A DNA stretch of 64,000 nucleotides, taken from NCBI RefSeq assembly GCF_002234535.1, contig NZ_CP022521.1, forward strand, positions 4,774,001 to 4,838,000, given 5' to 3'. Below the pieces are notes generated by a model. That model did not search any database, had not been told where the DNA came from, and was given only the letters and a program-made list of their open reading frames with translations. This document shows, in pieces, positions 34,966 to 44,432 of the stretch. The DNA comes from Actinoalloteichus hoggarensis (GTDB lineage Bacteria > Actinomycetota > Actinomycetes > Mycobacteriales > Pseudonocardiaceae). The translations under genes were made by a program, and so were the position numbers. Position 1 is the first letter of the stretch; every line of letters starts with the position of its first letter.

Positions 34966-37353
34966 ATGCCGTCCCTGCATGTGCTCGACCATGCCCCGCC
35001 GCTGTCCGGGCATCTGCCGATGGGCACCCCGGACGACGCCGAACACCCGATCTCGGTGGACGGCCGCGCTATCCGGCGAGCGGGACGGCCCTGGATTCCC
35101 GTCATGGGCGAATTCCATTTCAGCCGCTATCCGGCGGAGGAATGGCGGACGGAACTCGGCAGAATGCGTGCGGGCGGCATCGACGTCGTCGCCACCTATC
35201 TGTTCTGGAACCACCATGAGCCGACGCGCGGCGAATTCCGCTTCGACGCATCACGCGACATCGGCCGATTCGTCCGACTGTGCGGCGAGCTGGGACTGGC
35301 GGCGGCGGTGCGCATCGGCCCGTGGTCCCACGGCGAGTGCCGCGACGGCGGGTTCCCGGACTGGCTCGCCGCCGTCGAGTGCGTGCCCCGCACCGACGAC
35401 CCCGCCTACCTCGCCCTGGTGGCCGACTACTACGCGCGTATCGGCCGCGAACTCGCGGGCCTGAGTTGGAACGAGGGCGGGCCGATCGTCGCGGTGCAGG
35501 TGGAGAACGAGCTGTACGACCAGCCGGGCCATCTGGCCACGCTCCGGACCATGGCCGAGGCGGCGGGCATCGACGCGCCGCTGTGGACCGCGACCGGCTG
35601 GGGGGCGCCACGGCTCCCGCCCGACGTGCTGCTGCCGTTGTACGGCGGCTATCCGGAGGCGTTCTGGGCGGATGCGGCCGACGGGTGGGCCCGCGAGATG
35701 CGGTGCCACTACTTCTTCACCTCGATCCGCGACGATCACGCCATCGGCGCCGATCTGCGGCCCGCCGTCCCCGCGGGGGCGAGCGCCGATCACGTTCCGC
35801 CGGACGATCGCCGCTATCCCTATGCCACCTGCGAGCTGGGCGGCGGCATGGCGATCGCCTATCACCGCAGGCCGCTGATCCCGGCCGCCGACATCTCGGC
35901 CCTGGCGCTGGCCAAGCTGGGCAGCGGATCGGTGTGGCAGGGCTACTACCTTTATCACGGCTGCTCGCAACGACAGGACCTTCCGACGCCCAATCAGGAG
36001 TCCCACGAGACCGGCTACCCCAACGACCTGCCCGTGGTGAACTACGACTTCCAGGCGCCGCTCGGCGAGTACGGCCAGGTCCGGCCGTCCTTCCACGCCC
36101 TGCGGGTCCAGCATCTGTTCCTCCGCGATTCGGGCTCCGACCTCGCCGATCTGCCGGTACAGCTGCCCGACGCCGTGCCCGAGGGCTTGGACGACCGCGA
36201 GATCCTGCGCTGGTCGGTGCGATCCGACGGCCGCCGCGGCTTCCTGTTCGTCAACAATCATCAGCCGCACGAGCCGCTGCCCGACCACGCCGACGTCCGT
36301 TTCGAGGTCCGGCAGGCCGCGGCGACCGTCCGGCTGCCCGTCCGGCCGGTGACGATCCCCGGCGGGGCGCACTTCGTCTGGCCGATCGGCTACTCGCTGG
36401 CGGGCGGGCAGCGGCTCGACTGGGCCAGCGCCCAGCCGCTCGCCCGGCTCACCGTCGACGGCGTCCCGCTCTCCGTCTTCGCCGCCGCCGAGGGCATCGA
36501 CGCGCAGTTCGCCTTCGCCGCCCCGGTGTCGATCGACGGGCAGGCCGCGGTCGAGAAGGTCGACGGCCGCACCGTCGTCACCGTGTCGCGGCCCGGCACC
36601 GACGCACGGTTCTCGGTGATTGACGAGTCCGGACGCGCCGCCGAGGTGCTGGTACTCGGTCAGGCAGACGCCCTGCGGCTCCAACGATCGGAGATCGCCG
36701 GGGTGGACACGCTCGTGCTGTGCGACGACCCCGTCGTCCCGGACGGCGACGTCCTGCGTGTCGAGGGCGTGGACGACGTCGTCACCGTCGCGATGCTGCC
36801 CGCCCCCGCCAGTCTGGTCGGCGCCGAGCGGATCGACGACGACGGTGTCTTCGCCGCGTGGCAGGTCACCACGGCGGGCGCGCCGCCGCGGCCCCGGCTG
36901 GTCCGCTCGGCGGATGAGGCGGCGGTGCCGCCGGCCCGCACGGGCGGTCCGCACCAGCGGGCCTCGGCCCCGACGGACGCGGACTTCGAGAACGCCGCGA
37001 CCTTCCACGTCACCGTGGACGAACGCGCCTTCGACGGCGACGCCGAGGTGCTCCTCCGCCTGACCTACACCGGTGACGTCGCCCGTGCCTACGTGGGCGG
37101 GCGGCTCGTCGCCGACCACTTCTGGTTCGGCCCGGACTGGGACGTGGGTCTGCGTCGCATCGCCGACGACGTGCTTCGGCACGGCATCGAGATCCGTGTG
37201 CTGCCGCGCCCGGCCGACGCCCGCGTCTACGTCGACCCCGCCGTGCGTCATCGGTTCGCCCCGGCCGGGGCCCGGCCCGAGATCCAGCACGCCCGGCTCA
37301 GCCGGACGCATCGGATCACCCTACGTCCGGAATGGGAGGGACGCGATGCCTGA
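34966..37353 (+). CDS. Glycoside hydrolase family 35 beta-galactosidase
   Basis: This 795-residue protein has a GH35 catalytic barrel: VMGEFHFSRYP and YLFWNHHEPTRGEF near the N-terminus, the proton donor in VQVENELY (Glu180) and the likely nucleophile in YATCELGGG (Glu290). All-beta domains follow. It has no signal peptide, so it acts in the cytosol on imported oligosaccharides. Start ATG 34966 is chosen for its AGGAG site; an earlier ATG would overlap the promoter. It heads an operon with an ABC sugar importer, overlapping the binding-protein gene by 8 bases. Confidence 0.93.
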   Translation: MPSLHVLDHAPPLSGHLPMGTPDDAEHPISVDGRAIRRAGRPWIPVMGEFHFSRYPAEEWRTELGRMRAGGIDVVATYLFWNHHEPTRGEFRFDASRDIGRFVRLCGELGLAAAVRIGPWSHGECRDGGFPDWLAAVECVPRTDDPAYLALVADYYARIGRELAGLSWNEGGPIVAVQVENELYDQPGHLATLRTMAEAAGIDAPLWTATGWGAPRLPPDVLLPLYGGYPEAFWADAADGWAREMRCHYFFTSIRDDHAIGADLRPAVPAGASADHVPPDDRRYPYATCELGGGMAIAYHRRPLIPAADISALALAKLGSGSVWQGYYLYHGCSQRQDLPTPNQESHETGYPNDLPVVNYDFQAPLGEYGQVRPSFHALRVQHLFLRDSGSDLADLPVQLPDAVPEGLDDREILRWSVRSDGRRGFLFVNNHQPHEPLPDHADVRFEVRQAAATVRLPVRPVTIPGGAHFVWPIGYSLAGGQRLDWASAQPLARLTVDGVPLSVFAAAEGIDAQFAFAAPVSIDGQAAVEKVDGRTVVTVSRPGTDARFSVIDESGRAAEVLVLGQADALRLQRSEIAGVDTLVLCDDPVVPDGDVLRVEGVDDVVTVAMLPAPASLVGAERIDDDGVFAAWQVTTAGAPPRPRLVRSADEAAVPPARTGGPHQRASAPTDADFENAATFHVTVDERAFDGDAEVLLRLTYTGDVARAYVGGRLVADHFWFGPDWDVGLRRIADDVLRHGIEIRVLPRPADARVYVDPAVRHRFAPAGARPEIQHARLSRTHRITLRPEWEGRDA

Positions 37354-38674
37354 CCTCGATCGCCGCACGCTGCTGCGCGGCGTGGCGGCGGCCGGACTCG
37401 GCCTCCTCGGCGCCCCGCTGTTGACGAGCTGCGGGACACCCGATCGCACGCCGAGGACCGCGGGCCCGGTGGACATCCGACTGTGGACCCACGATCCCGG
37501 CTACGTGCGCACCTTCGAGACCGCGATCGCCGATCCCGACCTGGTCGGCGACTCCGCGTTCGACTTCCGGCTCGAGATCACCAACGCCGCCCCGCCCGAC
37601 ATCATCACCCGGATGATCACCCAGGCGATCGCCGACGGCAACACGCCCGACCTGGTCGGCCTCGTCATCGATCAGTTCGCCAGGGTGATGGGCTCGTCCA
37701 TCGCGGAGAACCTCTTCGTCGACCTCTCCGACGTGGTGGCGCCGCTGGGCGAGGAGCTGCTGAAGCTGGCGCCGTACACGGTGGACGGCAGGCCCTACAG
37801 CCTGGACGCCGACAACTCGATCACCGTCTTCTACTACCGACAGGACCTCTTCACCGAACACGGCGTTCCCGAGGACGCGGCGACCTGGGAGGAGCTGGCC
37901 GAACACGGCGAACGGCTGAGCCGCGACCACGAGATCAGCCTCGGCACCGTCGCCACCGGGGACAACCTCGCCGTAGCCAACAGCTTCTTCCAGTTCTATC
38001 TGCAACGCGGCGGCCGAGTGTTCGACGAGACGGGCGAGGTCCGGCTGGAGTCGCCGGAGGCCGTCGAGGTGCTGTCGTTCATGGCCGAGGGCGTGCGCAG
38101 CGGGTTCCTGCTGGGCCTGCCCGATCCGTACAGCAGCGCCGCGGCCGCCGCGCTGAAGTCCGGCAGGCTGGCCGCCATCGCGATGCCGAACTGGTACAAC
38201 GCCTACGGGCTCCAGGCCAACGTGCCCGATCAGCGGGGCCGGTGGCGGATGCGCACCCTGCCGCGCTTCGACGCGGGCGGGCATCTCGCCTCCACCCTCG
38301 GCGGCACCGGGTTCACCGTCCTCAAGGACAAGGCGGGCAGCGGAGCCGCGCTGGACCTGCTGAGCCGCGTCTTCCTCACCCGAGAGGGACAGCTCCTGCG
38401 CTACCACTCCGGCGGCTTCCTGCCGACGCTGCGGTCGCTCTATCGCGACCCCGAGCTGGTCGACGTCCGCGACGAGTATCTCGGCGGTCAGCGGGTCTTC
38501 GACGTCTACGCCCCGGCGGCCGAGGACCTGCCGCTGTTCCACCAGGCACCGGCCATGCAGGTCCTCACCGACGCCCTCGGCGGCCCGGTGCTGGACGCGG
38601 TGCGCGGGCGCAGCTCGCCCGCCGCCGCCATCGAGGCGGCCATGGCCGCCTACCGAGAGCAGGTCAGGCGATGA
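37346..38674 (+). CDS. ABC sugar transporter substrate-binding lipoprotein
   Basis: This 442-residue family 1 extracellular solute-binding protein starts MPDLDRRTLLRGVAAAGLG (twin-arginine signal) and carries a lipobox ending LLTSCG, so it is probably a Tat-exported lipoprotein anchored by its Cys. The mature part shows the usual two-lobe landmarks (NTPDLVGLVID, VDGRPYSLDADNSITVFYYR, TWEELAEHGERL). GGAGGG lies 5 bases before the ATG. It overlaps the GH35 gene by 8 bases and the first permease by 4. The ligand is probably a beta-galactoside, inferred from context. Confidence 0.94.
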   Translation: MPDLDRRTLLRGVAAAGLGLLGAPLLTSCGTPDRTPRTAGPVDIRLWTHDPGYVRTFETAIADPDLVGDSAFDFRLEITNAAPPDIITRMITQAIADGNTPDLVGLVIDQFARVMGSSIAENLFVDLSDVVAPLGEELLKLAPYTVDGRPYSLDADNSITVFYYRQDLFTEHGVPEDAATWEELAEHGERLSRDHEISLGTVATGDNLAVANSFFQFYLQRGGRVFDETGEVRLESPEAVEVLSFMAEGVRSGFLLGLPDPYSSAAAAALKSGRLAAIAMPNWYNAYGLQANVPDQRGRWRMRTLPRFDAGGHLASTLGGTGFTVLKDKAGSGAALDLLSRVFLTREGQLLRYHSGGFLPTLRSLYRDPELVDVRDEYLGGQRVFDVYAPAAEDLPLFHQAPAMQVLTDALGGPVLDAVRGRSSPAAAIEAAMAAYREQVRR

Positions 38675-39654
38675 CGAACCCGATGAGGACGAACTCGACC
38701 AGGACGAACCCGACCAGCAGGCGTCGGCACGACTCGGAATCCCGGGGTGCCGAACTCGAGAAGCCCGCGGGCTGGTGGTCGCGCCACCAGGTGCGGCTGG
38801 CGCCGTACGTGTTCGTCTCGCCGTTCTTCCTGCTCTACGGGCTGTTCTTCGTGGTCCCGATCCTGGTGGGCCTGTATCTGAGCGGCACGGAGTGGGCCGG
38901 CCTCGGCACTCCGGAGTGGGTCGGCCTGCGCAACTATCAGGACCTCCTCGGCGACCGCGGCTTCTGGATCGCGGTGGGCAACACCGCCGTGTACGTGCTG
39001 TTCACGATGTGCGTCGTGGTGCCCGCCGCTTTGTTGATCGCCCAGGCGCTCAACGCGCGGGGTCTGCGGGGCCGAGACATGTTCCGGCTCGCCTACTTCA
39101 TGCCGGTGGTGATCTCCCCGATCGTCATCACGCTGGTGTTCGGGCTGTTCTTCGAGCGCGAGTTCGGCATCGTCAACGGACTGCTGCGCGCGGTGTTCGG
39201 CTTCGGCGGGATCGACTGGCTCGGCGATCCACTGTGGGCGAAGGTCAGCGTCACCGTGCTGGTGCTGTGGCGGTGGACCGGCTATCTGACCATCTTCTTC
39301 CTGGCCGGATTACAGAACGTGCCGAAGGAGCTGTACGAGGCGGCCGCCATCGACGGCGCCGGACCGGTGCGCCGATTCATCGACGTCACCCTGCCCGCGC
39401 TGCGACCGGTGACCGCGTTCATCGCCGTCACCGTCCTGGTGAACACCGCACAGATCTTCGACGAGCCGTTCCTGCTCACCCAGGGCGGTCCCGGCGAGTC
39501 GACGCTGTCGGTCGCGATGTTCATCTATCGCGCGGGCTTCCAGCGCCAAGAGCTCGGGTACGCCGCCGCGGCCGGCGTCCTGCTCTTCGCCGTCGTCTTC
39601 ACGCTGGGGCTGCTGGCCAACCGCGTGTTCGGGGTGGGAAGGGACGTCCGATGA
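38671..39654 (+). CDS. ABC sugar transporter permease (MalF-like)
   Basis: This 327-residue inner-membrane permease has six core helices and a Ser/Thr/Arg-rich N-terminal extension of about 40 residues. The ATPase-coupling loop is visible as ELYEAAAIDGAGPVRRFIDV (EAA motif). ATG 38671 overlaps the upstream stop (ATGA) and it overlaps the next permease start in the same way. No ATPase gene is in the operon; like many actinobacterial sugar importers it may use a shared MsiK-type ATPase. Confidence 0.94.
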   Translation: MTNPMRTNSTRTNPTSRRRHDSESRGAELEKPAGWWSRHQVRLAPYVFVSPFFLLYGLFFVVPILVGLYLSGTEWAGLGTPEWVGLRNYQDLLGDRGFWIAVGNTAVYVLFTMCVVVPAALLIAQALNARGLRGRDMFRLAYFMPVVISPIVITLVFGLFFEREFGIVNGLLRAVFGFGGIDWLGDPLWAKVSVTVLVLWRWTGYLTIFFLAGLQNVPKELYEAAAIDGAGPVRRFIDVTLPALRPVTAFIAVTVLVNTAQIFDEPFLLTQGGPGESTLSVAMFIYRAGFQRQELGYAAAAGVLLFAVVFTLGLLANRVFGVGRDVR

Positions 39655-40499
39655 CCGCCGTCACCGACCGTCCTCGCCGGGTCACCGGCGGGCGGCTGCT
39701 GCTCTACGGGTTCCTGATCAGCCTGCTGCTGGTCTTCGCGCTGCCGCTGTTGTGGGCGCTGTCCTCGTCGTTCAAGAGTCGCTCGGACATCTTCAGCTAT
39801 CCGCCGCAGCCGCTGCCCGCTCCCGCCGTGCTGGACAATTATCGGACGCTGCTCGCCGAGCAGCCGTTCTGGAGCTGGTTCGTCACCAGCACGGTCGTGG
39901 CGCTGCTGTCCACGGTGCTGGCCGTCGGTCTCTGCTCCCTGGCGGGATTCGCGTTCGCGAAGTACCGCTTTCGCGGCAAGACGATCCTGTTCAACATCAT
40001 GTTCAGCTCGCTGGCCGTGCCGTTCGCGGTCATCGTGGTGCCGCTGTTCATCATGATCGCCAAGGCTCGGCTGACCGAGCCGTACTTCGCCCTCGTCGTG
40101 CCCTGGATCGCGCCCGCCTTCGGCATCTTCATGATGCGCCAGTTCGCCGAACAGGCCGTCCCCGACGCGCTGCTCGACGCGGCCCGCATGGACGGCTGCA
40201 CCGAGTTCGGGCTGTTCCGCCGGGTGGTGCTCCCGCTGCTGCGGCCCGCGCTCGGAGCCCTCGGCGTGTGGTCGTTCCTCAACAGCTACAACAGCCTCAT
40301 CTGGCCGCTGATCGTGATCAGCGAGCCGGGCGACTACACGCTGCCGCTGGGCATCCAGGCGCTCTTCGGCGCGACAGGCCGACAGTACGACCTCGTGCTC
40401 GCGGGGTCGGTGCTCGCCGCCGTGCCGAGCCTGCTGGTGTTCTTCCTGCTGCGCCGCCAACTGTTGGAGGGGCTGGCCGCGGGCGCCGTCAAGAGCTGA
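39651..40499 (+). CDS. ABC sugar transporter permease (MalG-like)
   Basis: This 282-residue permease with six helices has the EAA loop ALLDAARMDGCTEFGLFRRV and the typical start LPLLWALSSSFKSRSDIF. ATG 39651 overlaps the previous stop (ATGA), with AAGGGA upstream. It is the heterodimer partner of the preceding permease and the last transporter gene. The operon then continues with a glycosidase after 57 bases. Confidence 0.94.
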   Translation: MTAVTDRPRRVTGGRLLLYGFLISLLLVFALPLLWALSSSFKSRSDIFSYPPQPLPAPAVLDNYRTLLAEQPFWSWFVTSTVVALLSTVLAVGLCSLAGFAFAKYRFRGKTILFNIMFSSLAVPFAVIVVPLFIMIAKARLTEPYFALVVPWIAPAFGIFMMRQFAEQAVPDALLDAARMDGCTEFGLFRRVVLPLLRPALGALGVWSFLNSYNSLIWPLIVISEPGDYTLPLGIQALFGATGRQYDLVLAGSVLAAVPSLLVFFLLRRQLLEGLAAGAVKS

Positions 40500-40556
40500 A
40501 TCCCCGTCCGTCGCACCGACACGCCGTCCCGCGCCACCCCGAAGGAGACCCCGACC

Positions 40557-41843
40557 GTGCCGACGCCGCTGCCCGCGCACCTTCCGCCCCGGCTGACCAT
40601 CTCGTTGTGGGACTTCAGCTGGTACACCCGCACCGGACCCGGCGAGCCCTTCGCCGACCTCGACGCCGCCTTCGCCCAGGCCGTGGAGCGCGGGTACAAC
40701 ACCATCCGGATCTGCGCCATGCCGTTGCTGCTGTTCGGCAGCGGGATCGACACCAGCGCGCTGCGACTCGGTCCGCTCGGCGGCGAGTACGGGCAGCGGG
40801 TGCGCTGGTACGACGTCCGCGAGACCACCGAGATCGACGGCCGCGCGCAGCTGCTCGCCCTGTTCCGGGCGGCCCGACGGCACGACTGCCACGTGATCCT
40901 CTCCAGCTGGGAGTACCAGCAGAGCCCGGCCTTCGCCGCGGACCGGGCCTGGCACGACGCGGTCGACGCCATCGAGCCCGAGCGCCGCGCCGAGGCGCTG
41001 GCCGACGCGCTGGCCGACCTGGTGGACTTCCTCGCCGAACACGGGCTGGACGACCGGATCGCCTTCACCGAACTGCACAACGAGGTGCAGGCAGGCCACC
41101 TCGCGGACGGGCTGGACGCCGAGCACCCCGAGGAGGCGGGCGCCGTGGACCGCGTCGTGGCGCTGCGACCACGGCTGGAACGCGGCATCGCCCGCTTCCG
41201 GGCACGGCATCCGGGCCGGCCGGTCACGGTGAACTACGCCGAGGTGCCCCTGGGCTCGCTGCGCGGCATCCCCCGAGACATCGACGTCGCCGTGTTCCAC
41301 CCCTACGTGTACGGAGTGCTCGACGAGCTGTTGGACGCCTTCGCGCTGCGGGATGCCACCCGCCCCTTCCCACAGGAGCGGGCCCGCCGTGAACTGCTGC
41401 GCCCCGACGCGCCCGACCTCGCCGACTGGTCGCCGCCCGAGGAAGACCGGTGGCGGCAGGATGCGACGATCGTCGGCGACCGCGAGGTGTACCTGCACGA
41501 CTGGTGCGATCCGATCGCCTTCGACGCCTGGCTGTACGAGCGCTATGCCGTGCACCGACTCGCGATGGAGCAGCGACTGACGACGTGGATCTCGGCCGCC
41601 GCGGACTGGGCGGCCGAGCGTGGCGTGCCGCTGGTGTTCGGCGAGGGCTGGATCGGTTACACGCCGTTGCACGGCACCTTCGAGGAGGGGCCGATCGGCA
41701 CGGCCTTCTGTCGCCGCGCCGTCGCGGAGTCGGCGCGAGTGGGTGCCGTGGGGACCGTGGTCTGCTCCAACGCCGCGCCGCATCACCCGATGTGGGCCGA
41801 CGTCGCGTTGCAGCGCGAGTGCAACGAGGCGTTCCTGGCGTAG
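40557..41843 (+). CDS. Cellulase-like glycoside hydrolase
   Basis: This 428-residue TIM-barrel protein of the cellulase-like (GH5-related) group starts PPRLTISLWDFSWYTRTGPG. Candidate catalytic acids are Glu176 in TELHNEVQAG and Glu363 in LVFGEGWIGY, after strands 4 and 7. It has no signal peptide, so it is cytosolic. The GTG start is supported by GAAGGAG. As the last gene of the GH35-ABC operon it probably completes breakdown of the imported oligosaccharide. Exact linkage specificity is unknown. Confidence 0.85.
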   Translation: MPTPLPAHLPPRLTISLWDFSWYTRTGPGEPFADLDAAFAQAVERGYNTIRICAMPLLLFGSGIDTSALRLGPLGGEYGQRVRWYDVRETTEIDGRAQLLALFRAARRHDCHVILSSWEYQQSPAFAADRAWHDAVDAIEPERRAEALADALADLVDFLAEHGLDDRIAFTELHNEVQAGHLADGLDAEHPEEAGAVDRVVALRPRLERGIARFRARHPGRPVTVNYAEVPLGSLRGIPRDIDVAVFHPYVYGVLDELLDAFALRDATRPFPQERARRELLRPDAPDLADWSPPEEDRWRQDATIVGDREVYLHDWCDPIAFDAWLYERYAVHRLAMEQRLTTWISAAADWAAERGVPLVFGEGWIGYTPLHGTFEEGPIGTAFCRRAVAESARVGAVGTVVCSNAAPHHPMWADVALQRECNEAFLA

Positions 41844-42064
41844 GCGGACGTGAACGCCGTCCCGTTCGAGCGGCGTCCGTCAGCTGTCCGTGAGCGGGGA
41901 GTTCGTGGCGGGGTCGGAGGTCGGGCCTGCTCGTTCTCATCGGAGTACGTGTCTCTCGGTCGTCCGGACGGCGCCCCGGGCCCGGTGTCGCTCAGGCTCC
42001 GCGACGACGGTGGATCGAGGCGGCCGGGCACCGCGAAGAGCACCGCGCGACGACGATCTCGGCG

Positions 42065-42625
42065 TCAGTCGTCGTCGCGCGGCGCACCGAGGAAGCACTC
42101 GTCGTCCAAGGCGGCGACGAGGGCGGTCAGCGCGCCGATGTAGCTGTACTGGCGCAGACCCATGGTCAGCCCGGTCGCGGTGTGGGTGAAGCTGGAGGTC
42201 AGGGACCCGCCGCCGAGGCCGCGTCCGTGACCCGCCCCCGCCTGGATGTTGGCGAAGTGCACCTCCACCACCGGGTGCCCCGTCTCCTCCAGCGCGTGCC
42301 GCATGCCCTCGCCGACGGTGGTCAGACCCGCCGGGTTGACGATGTAGGCGTCGACGCGGTCGGCGGACTCGTGGATGTACTCCAGGATCGCGCCCTCGTA
42401 GTTGGAGGAGAAGCTCTCCACCGTCACCCCGAGCCGCCTCCCGAACTCCGCCACGTAGGCCTTGAGGTCGTCGAGCGATCCGATGTCGCCGTACACCTTC
42501 TTCGCCCGTGCGCCCAGGTTGGACATGTTCGGTCCGTCGATGACGGCGATGCGGTGGTCGCGGGCGCCTCGGCGCACGATCCGGTACTCGTGGACGTCCT
42601 CGGTCATCGGCTGCTCCTCGGTCAT
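42065..42625 (-). CDS. Divergent type II 3-dehydroquinate dehydratase-like protein
   Basis: This 186-residue protein has the dodecameric dehydroquinase fold: GPNMSNLGARAKKVYGD (Arg and Tyr of the active loop kept), SSNYEGAILEYIHE, IVNPAGLTTVGEGM and VVEVHFANI. The canonical FRxHS segment after EVHxSN is replaced by a Gly-rich stretch (AGHGRGLGGGSLTSSFTHTA), so substrate handling probably differs from the shikimate enzyme. It sits at the end of a catabolic cluster with two SDRs, far from other aro genes. A catabolic role in quinate-like or other cyclic hydroxy acid metabolism is inferred. Confidence 0.82.
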   Translation of the reverse strand: MTEEQPMTEDVHEYRIVRRGARDHRIAVIDGPNMSNLGARAKKVYGDIGSLDDLKAYVAEFGRRLGVTVESFSSNYEGAILEYIHESADRVDAYIVNPAGLTTVGEGMRHALEETGHPVVEVHFANIQAGAGHGRGLGGGSLTSSFTHTATGLTMGLRQYSYIGALTALVAALDDECFLGAPRDDD

Positions 42626-42809
42626 GGGTCAGTGATCGGCCTGTCCGGCGACCGGGGTCCCGCGCCCGCGCGCAGGCGCCGGGCGGTCTTCCGACGCCGC
42701 GCAGGTCGGCGGGCTCGGGGCGGAGACTCCGCCTGCGGGCGCCCCTCGCGTCGCCGCCGCGGCGAGCGGGACCGCACCGCCACGCGGTGCCCGAGGGGAG
42801 CGGATCGAG

Positions 42810-43565
42810 TCAGTCGTAGCGAAGCCCGGCGTCCACCAGCAGCGACTGTCCGGTGATGAAGTCGCTCTCGTCCGAGGCGAAGAACAGCACCGCTCCGACC
42901 GCGTCGACCGGCCTGCCCTTCCGCTTCAAAGCCTGCTGGGCGATGATGCCGTCCCACTGGTCGTCGGTGATCGTCTCGCGCGGGACCTCGGTGACGATGC
43001 CGTGCGGCCGGATGAGATTCACGTTGACGTCGAAGGCGCCGAGTTCGGTGGCGGCCGCCCGGCTGAAGGCCTCGACGGCGCCCTTCGAGGCGACGTAGTG
43101 CGCGTAGTTCGCCCGACCGGTCGTCACCACGCTGGAGGAGATGTTGACGATCTTGCCGTAGCGCTTCGCCTTCATCACCGGAGCGACGGCCTGCGTGGTC
43201 AGCAGCACGCCCCTGGTGTTGACGGCGAAGACCCGCTCCCACTCCTCCAGTGGGATCTCCTCGAAGGGACGCATCGTCAGGGTGGAGAAGACCGCGGCGT
43301 TGTTGACGAGGATGTCCACGGTGCCGAACTCGGCGACGGTTCGGCGGACCATGGCGTCCACGCTCTCCTTGTCCGAGACGTCGGTCGGCACCGCCAACGC
43401 TCGGCCGCCCGCCGCGGTGACCTCCTCGGCGACCGCGCGGGCCGTGCCCTCGTTGACGTCGGCGATCACCACGGCCGCTCCGCGCTCGGCGAAGGCATGG
43501 CAGTAGGCACGACCGATGCCCTGTCCGCCACCGGTGACGACCGCCACTCGATCCGTGAACCTCAT
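42810..43565 (-). CDS. SDR family oxidoreductase
   Basis: This 251-residue short-chain dehydrogenase has cofactor motif VTGGGQGIGRA (about residue 10), NNA at the end of strand 4, and catalytic Ser in ISSSV with Tyr and Lys in YAHYVASKG. The acidic end of strand 2 (IADVN) favours NAD(H). The C-terminal DAGLRYD is normal for the FabG-like group. It follows another SDR by 117 bases in the leftward cluster. A hydroxy-acyl or cyclic alcohol substrate is inferred. Confidence 0.93.
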   Translation of the reverse strand: MRFTDRVAVVTGGGQGIGRAYCHAFAERGAAVVIADVNEGTARAVAEEVTAAGGRALAVPTDVSDKESVDAMVRRTVAEFGTVDILVNNAAVFSTLTMRPFEEIPLEEWERVFAVNTRGVLLTTQAVAPVMKAKRYGKIVNISSSVVTTGRANYAHYVASKGAVEAFSRAAATELGAFDVNVNLIRPHGIVTEVPRETITDDQWDGIIAQQALKRKGRPVDAVGAVLFFASDESDFITGQSLLVDAGLRYD

Positions 43566-43682
43566 GGTCTCCTCCTGTCTCTGCCCGGGGCAGCGCCCAT
43601 GTCGGACGACACGCGGTGCCGCGGCCGGGCGGCGGTGCCGCCACCGGTGAGGCTGCCGCCCGATCCGGCGCCGGAGCCGATC

Positions 43683-44432
43683 TCAGGCCTCCGTGAGGCG
43701 CAGGGCGGCCAGTCCGCCGTCGACGGTGAGCACCGTGCCGACGGTGGAGTGCGCCCACGGGCTCGCCAGGTAGGCCACCGCCTCCCCCACCTCTCGCGGC
43801 TCGACCATCCGGCCGGTCGGCTGGCGCGCCTCGAACCCGGCACGACGAGCCGCCGGGTCGGGCGCCGACGCGGCCAGCGCGGCCATGAACGGGGTGTCCA
43901 CGGTGCCCGGCTCGACGGCGTTGACCCGGATGCGCTCGGCGATCAGATCGGCGGCCAGCGCCCTGGTCATCGACTGGACCGCGCCCTTGGTCGCGGAGTA
44001 CGCGACCCGGCGGCGCAGGCCGCAGGCCGCCGTACACGAGGAGACGTTGACGATCGCCGCGTCGACGCCCCGGCGCAGCAGTGGCAGCGCGGCGCGGATC
44101 GTGCGGACATAGCCGAGCACGTTGACGTCGTAGAGCCGCTGCCACTCCTCGAGTCCGCCGTCCTCGACGGTGCCCACGAGGCTCACGCCGGCGTTGTTGA
44201 CCAGCACGTCGACCCGGCCCTCCCGATCGCCGATCCCGGTCAGCGCCGCCGTCACCTCGTCCTGATCGGTGACGTCGGCCCGCCAGGCCGTGACCCCCTC
44301 GGCGGGACGTTCGACGTCCCGATCGAGGATGTGGACGGCGGCCCCTCGGTCACGCAGGACCTCGGCGACCGCCCGTCCGATGCCCGCGTTCCCGCCCGTG
44401 ACGACCACGACGCGGTCCGCGAAGTCGGTCAT
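43683..44432 (-). CDS. SDR family oxidoreductase
   Basis: This 249-residue short-chain dehydrogenase has VVTGGNAGIGRAV, the Asp of HILDRD selecting NAD(H), NNAG, and the catalytic triad in VSSCTAA plus RVAYSATKG. ATG 44432 overlaps the hydrolase stop (ATGA), so it is translationally coupled to that gene. Together they look like hydrolysis of an ester or ring followed by oxidation of the hydroxyl. Confidence 0.93.
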   Translation of the reverse strand: MTDFADRVVVVTGGNAGIGRAVAEVLRDRGAAVHILDRDVERPAEGVTAWRADVTDQDEVTAALTGIGDREGRVDVLVNNAGVSLVGTVEDGGLEEWQRLYDVNVLGYVRTIRAALPLLRRGVDAAIVNVSSCTAACGLRRRVAYSATKGAVQSMTRALAADLIAERIRVNAVEPGTVDTPFMAALAASAPDPAARRAGFEARQPTGRMVEPREVGEAVAYLASPWAHSTVGTVLTVDGGLAALRLTEA

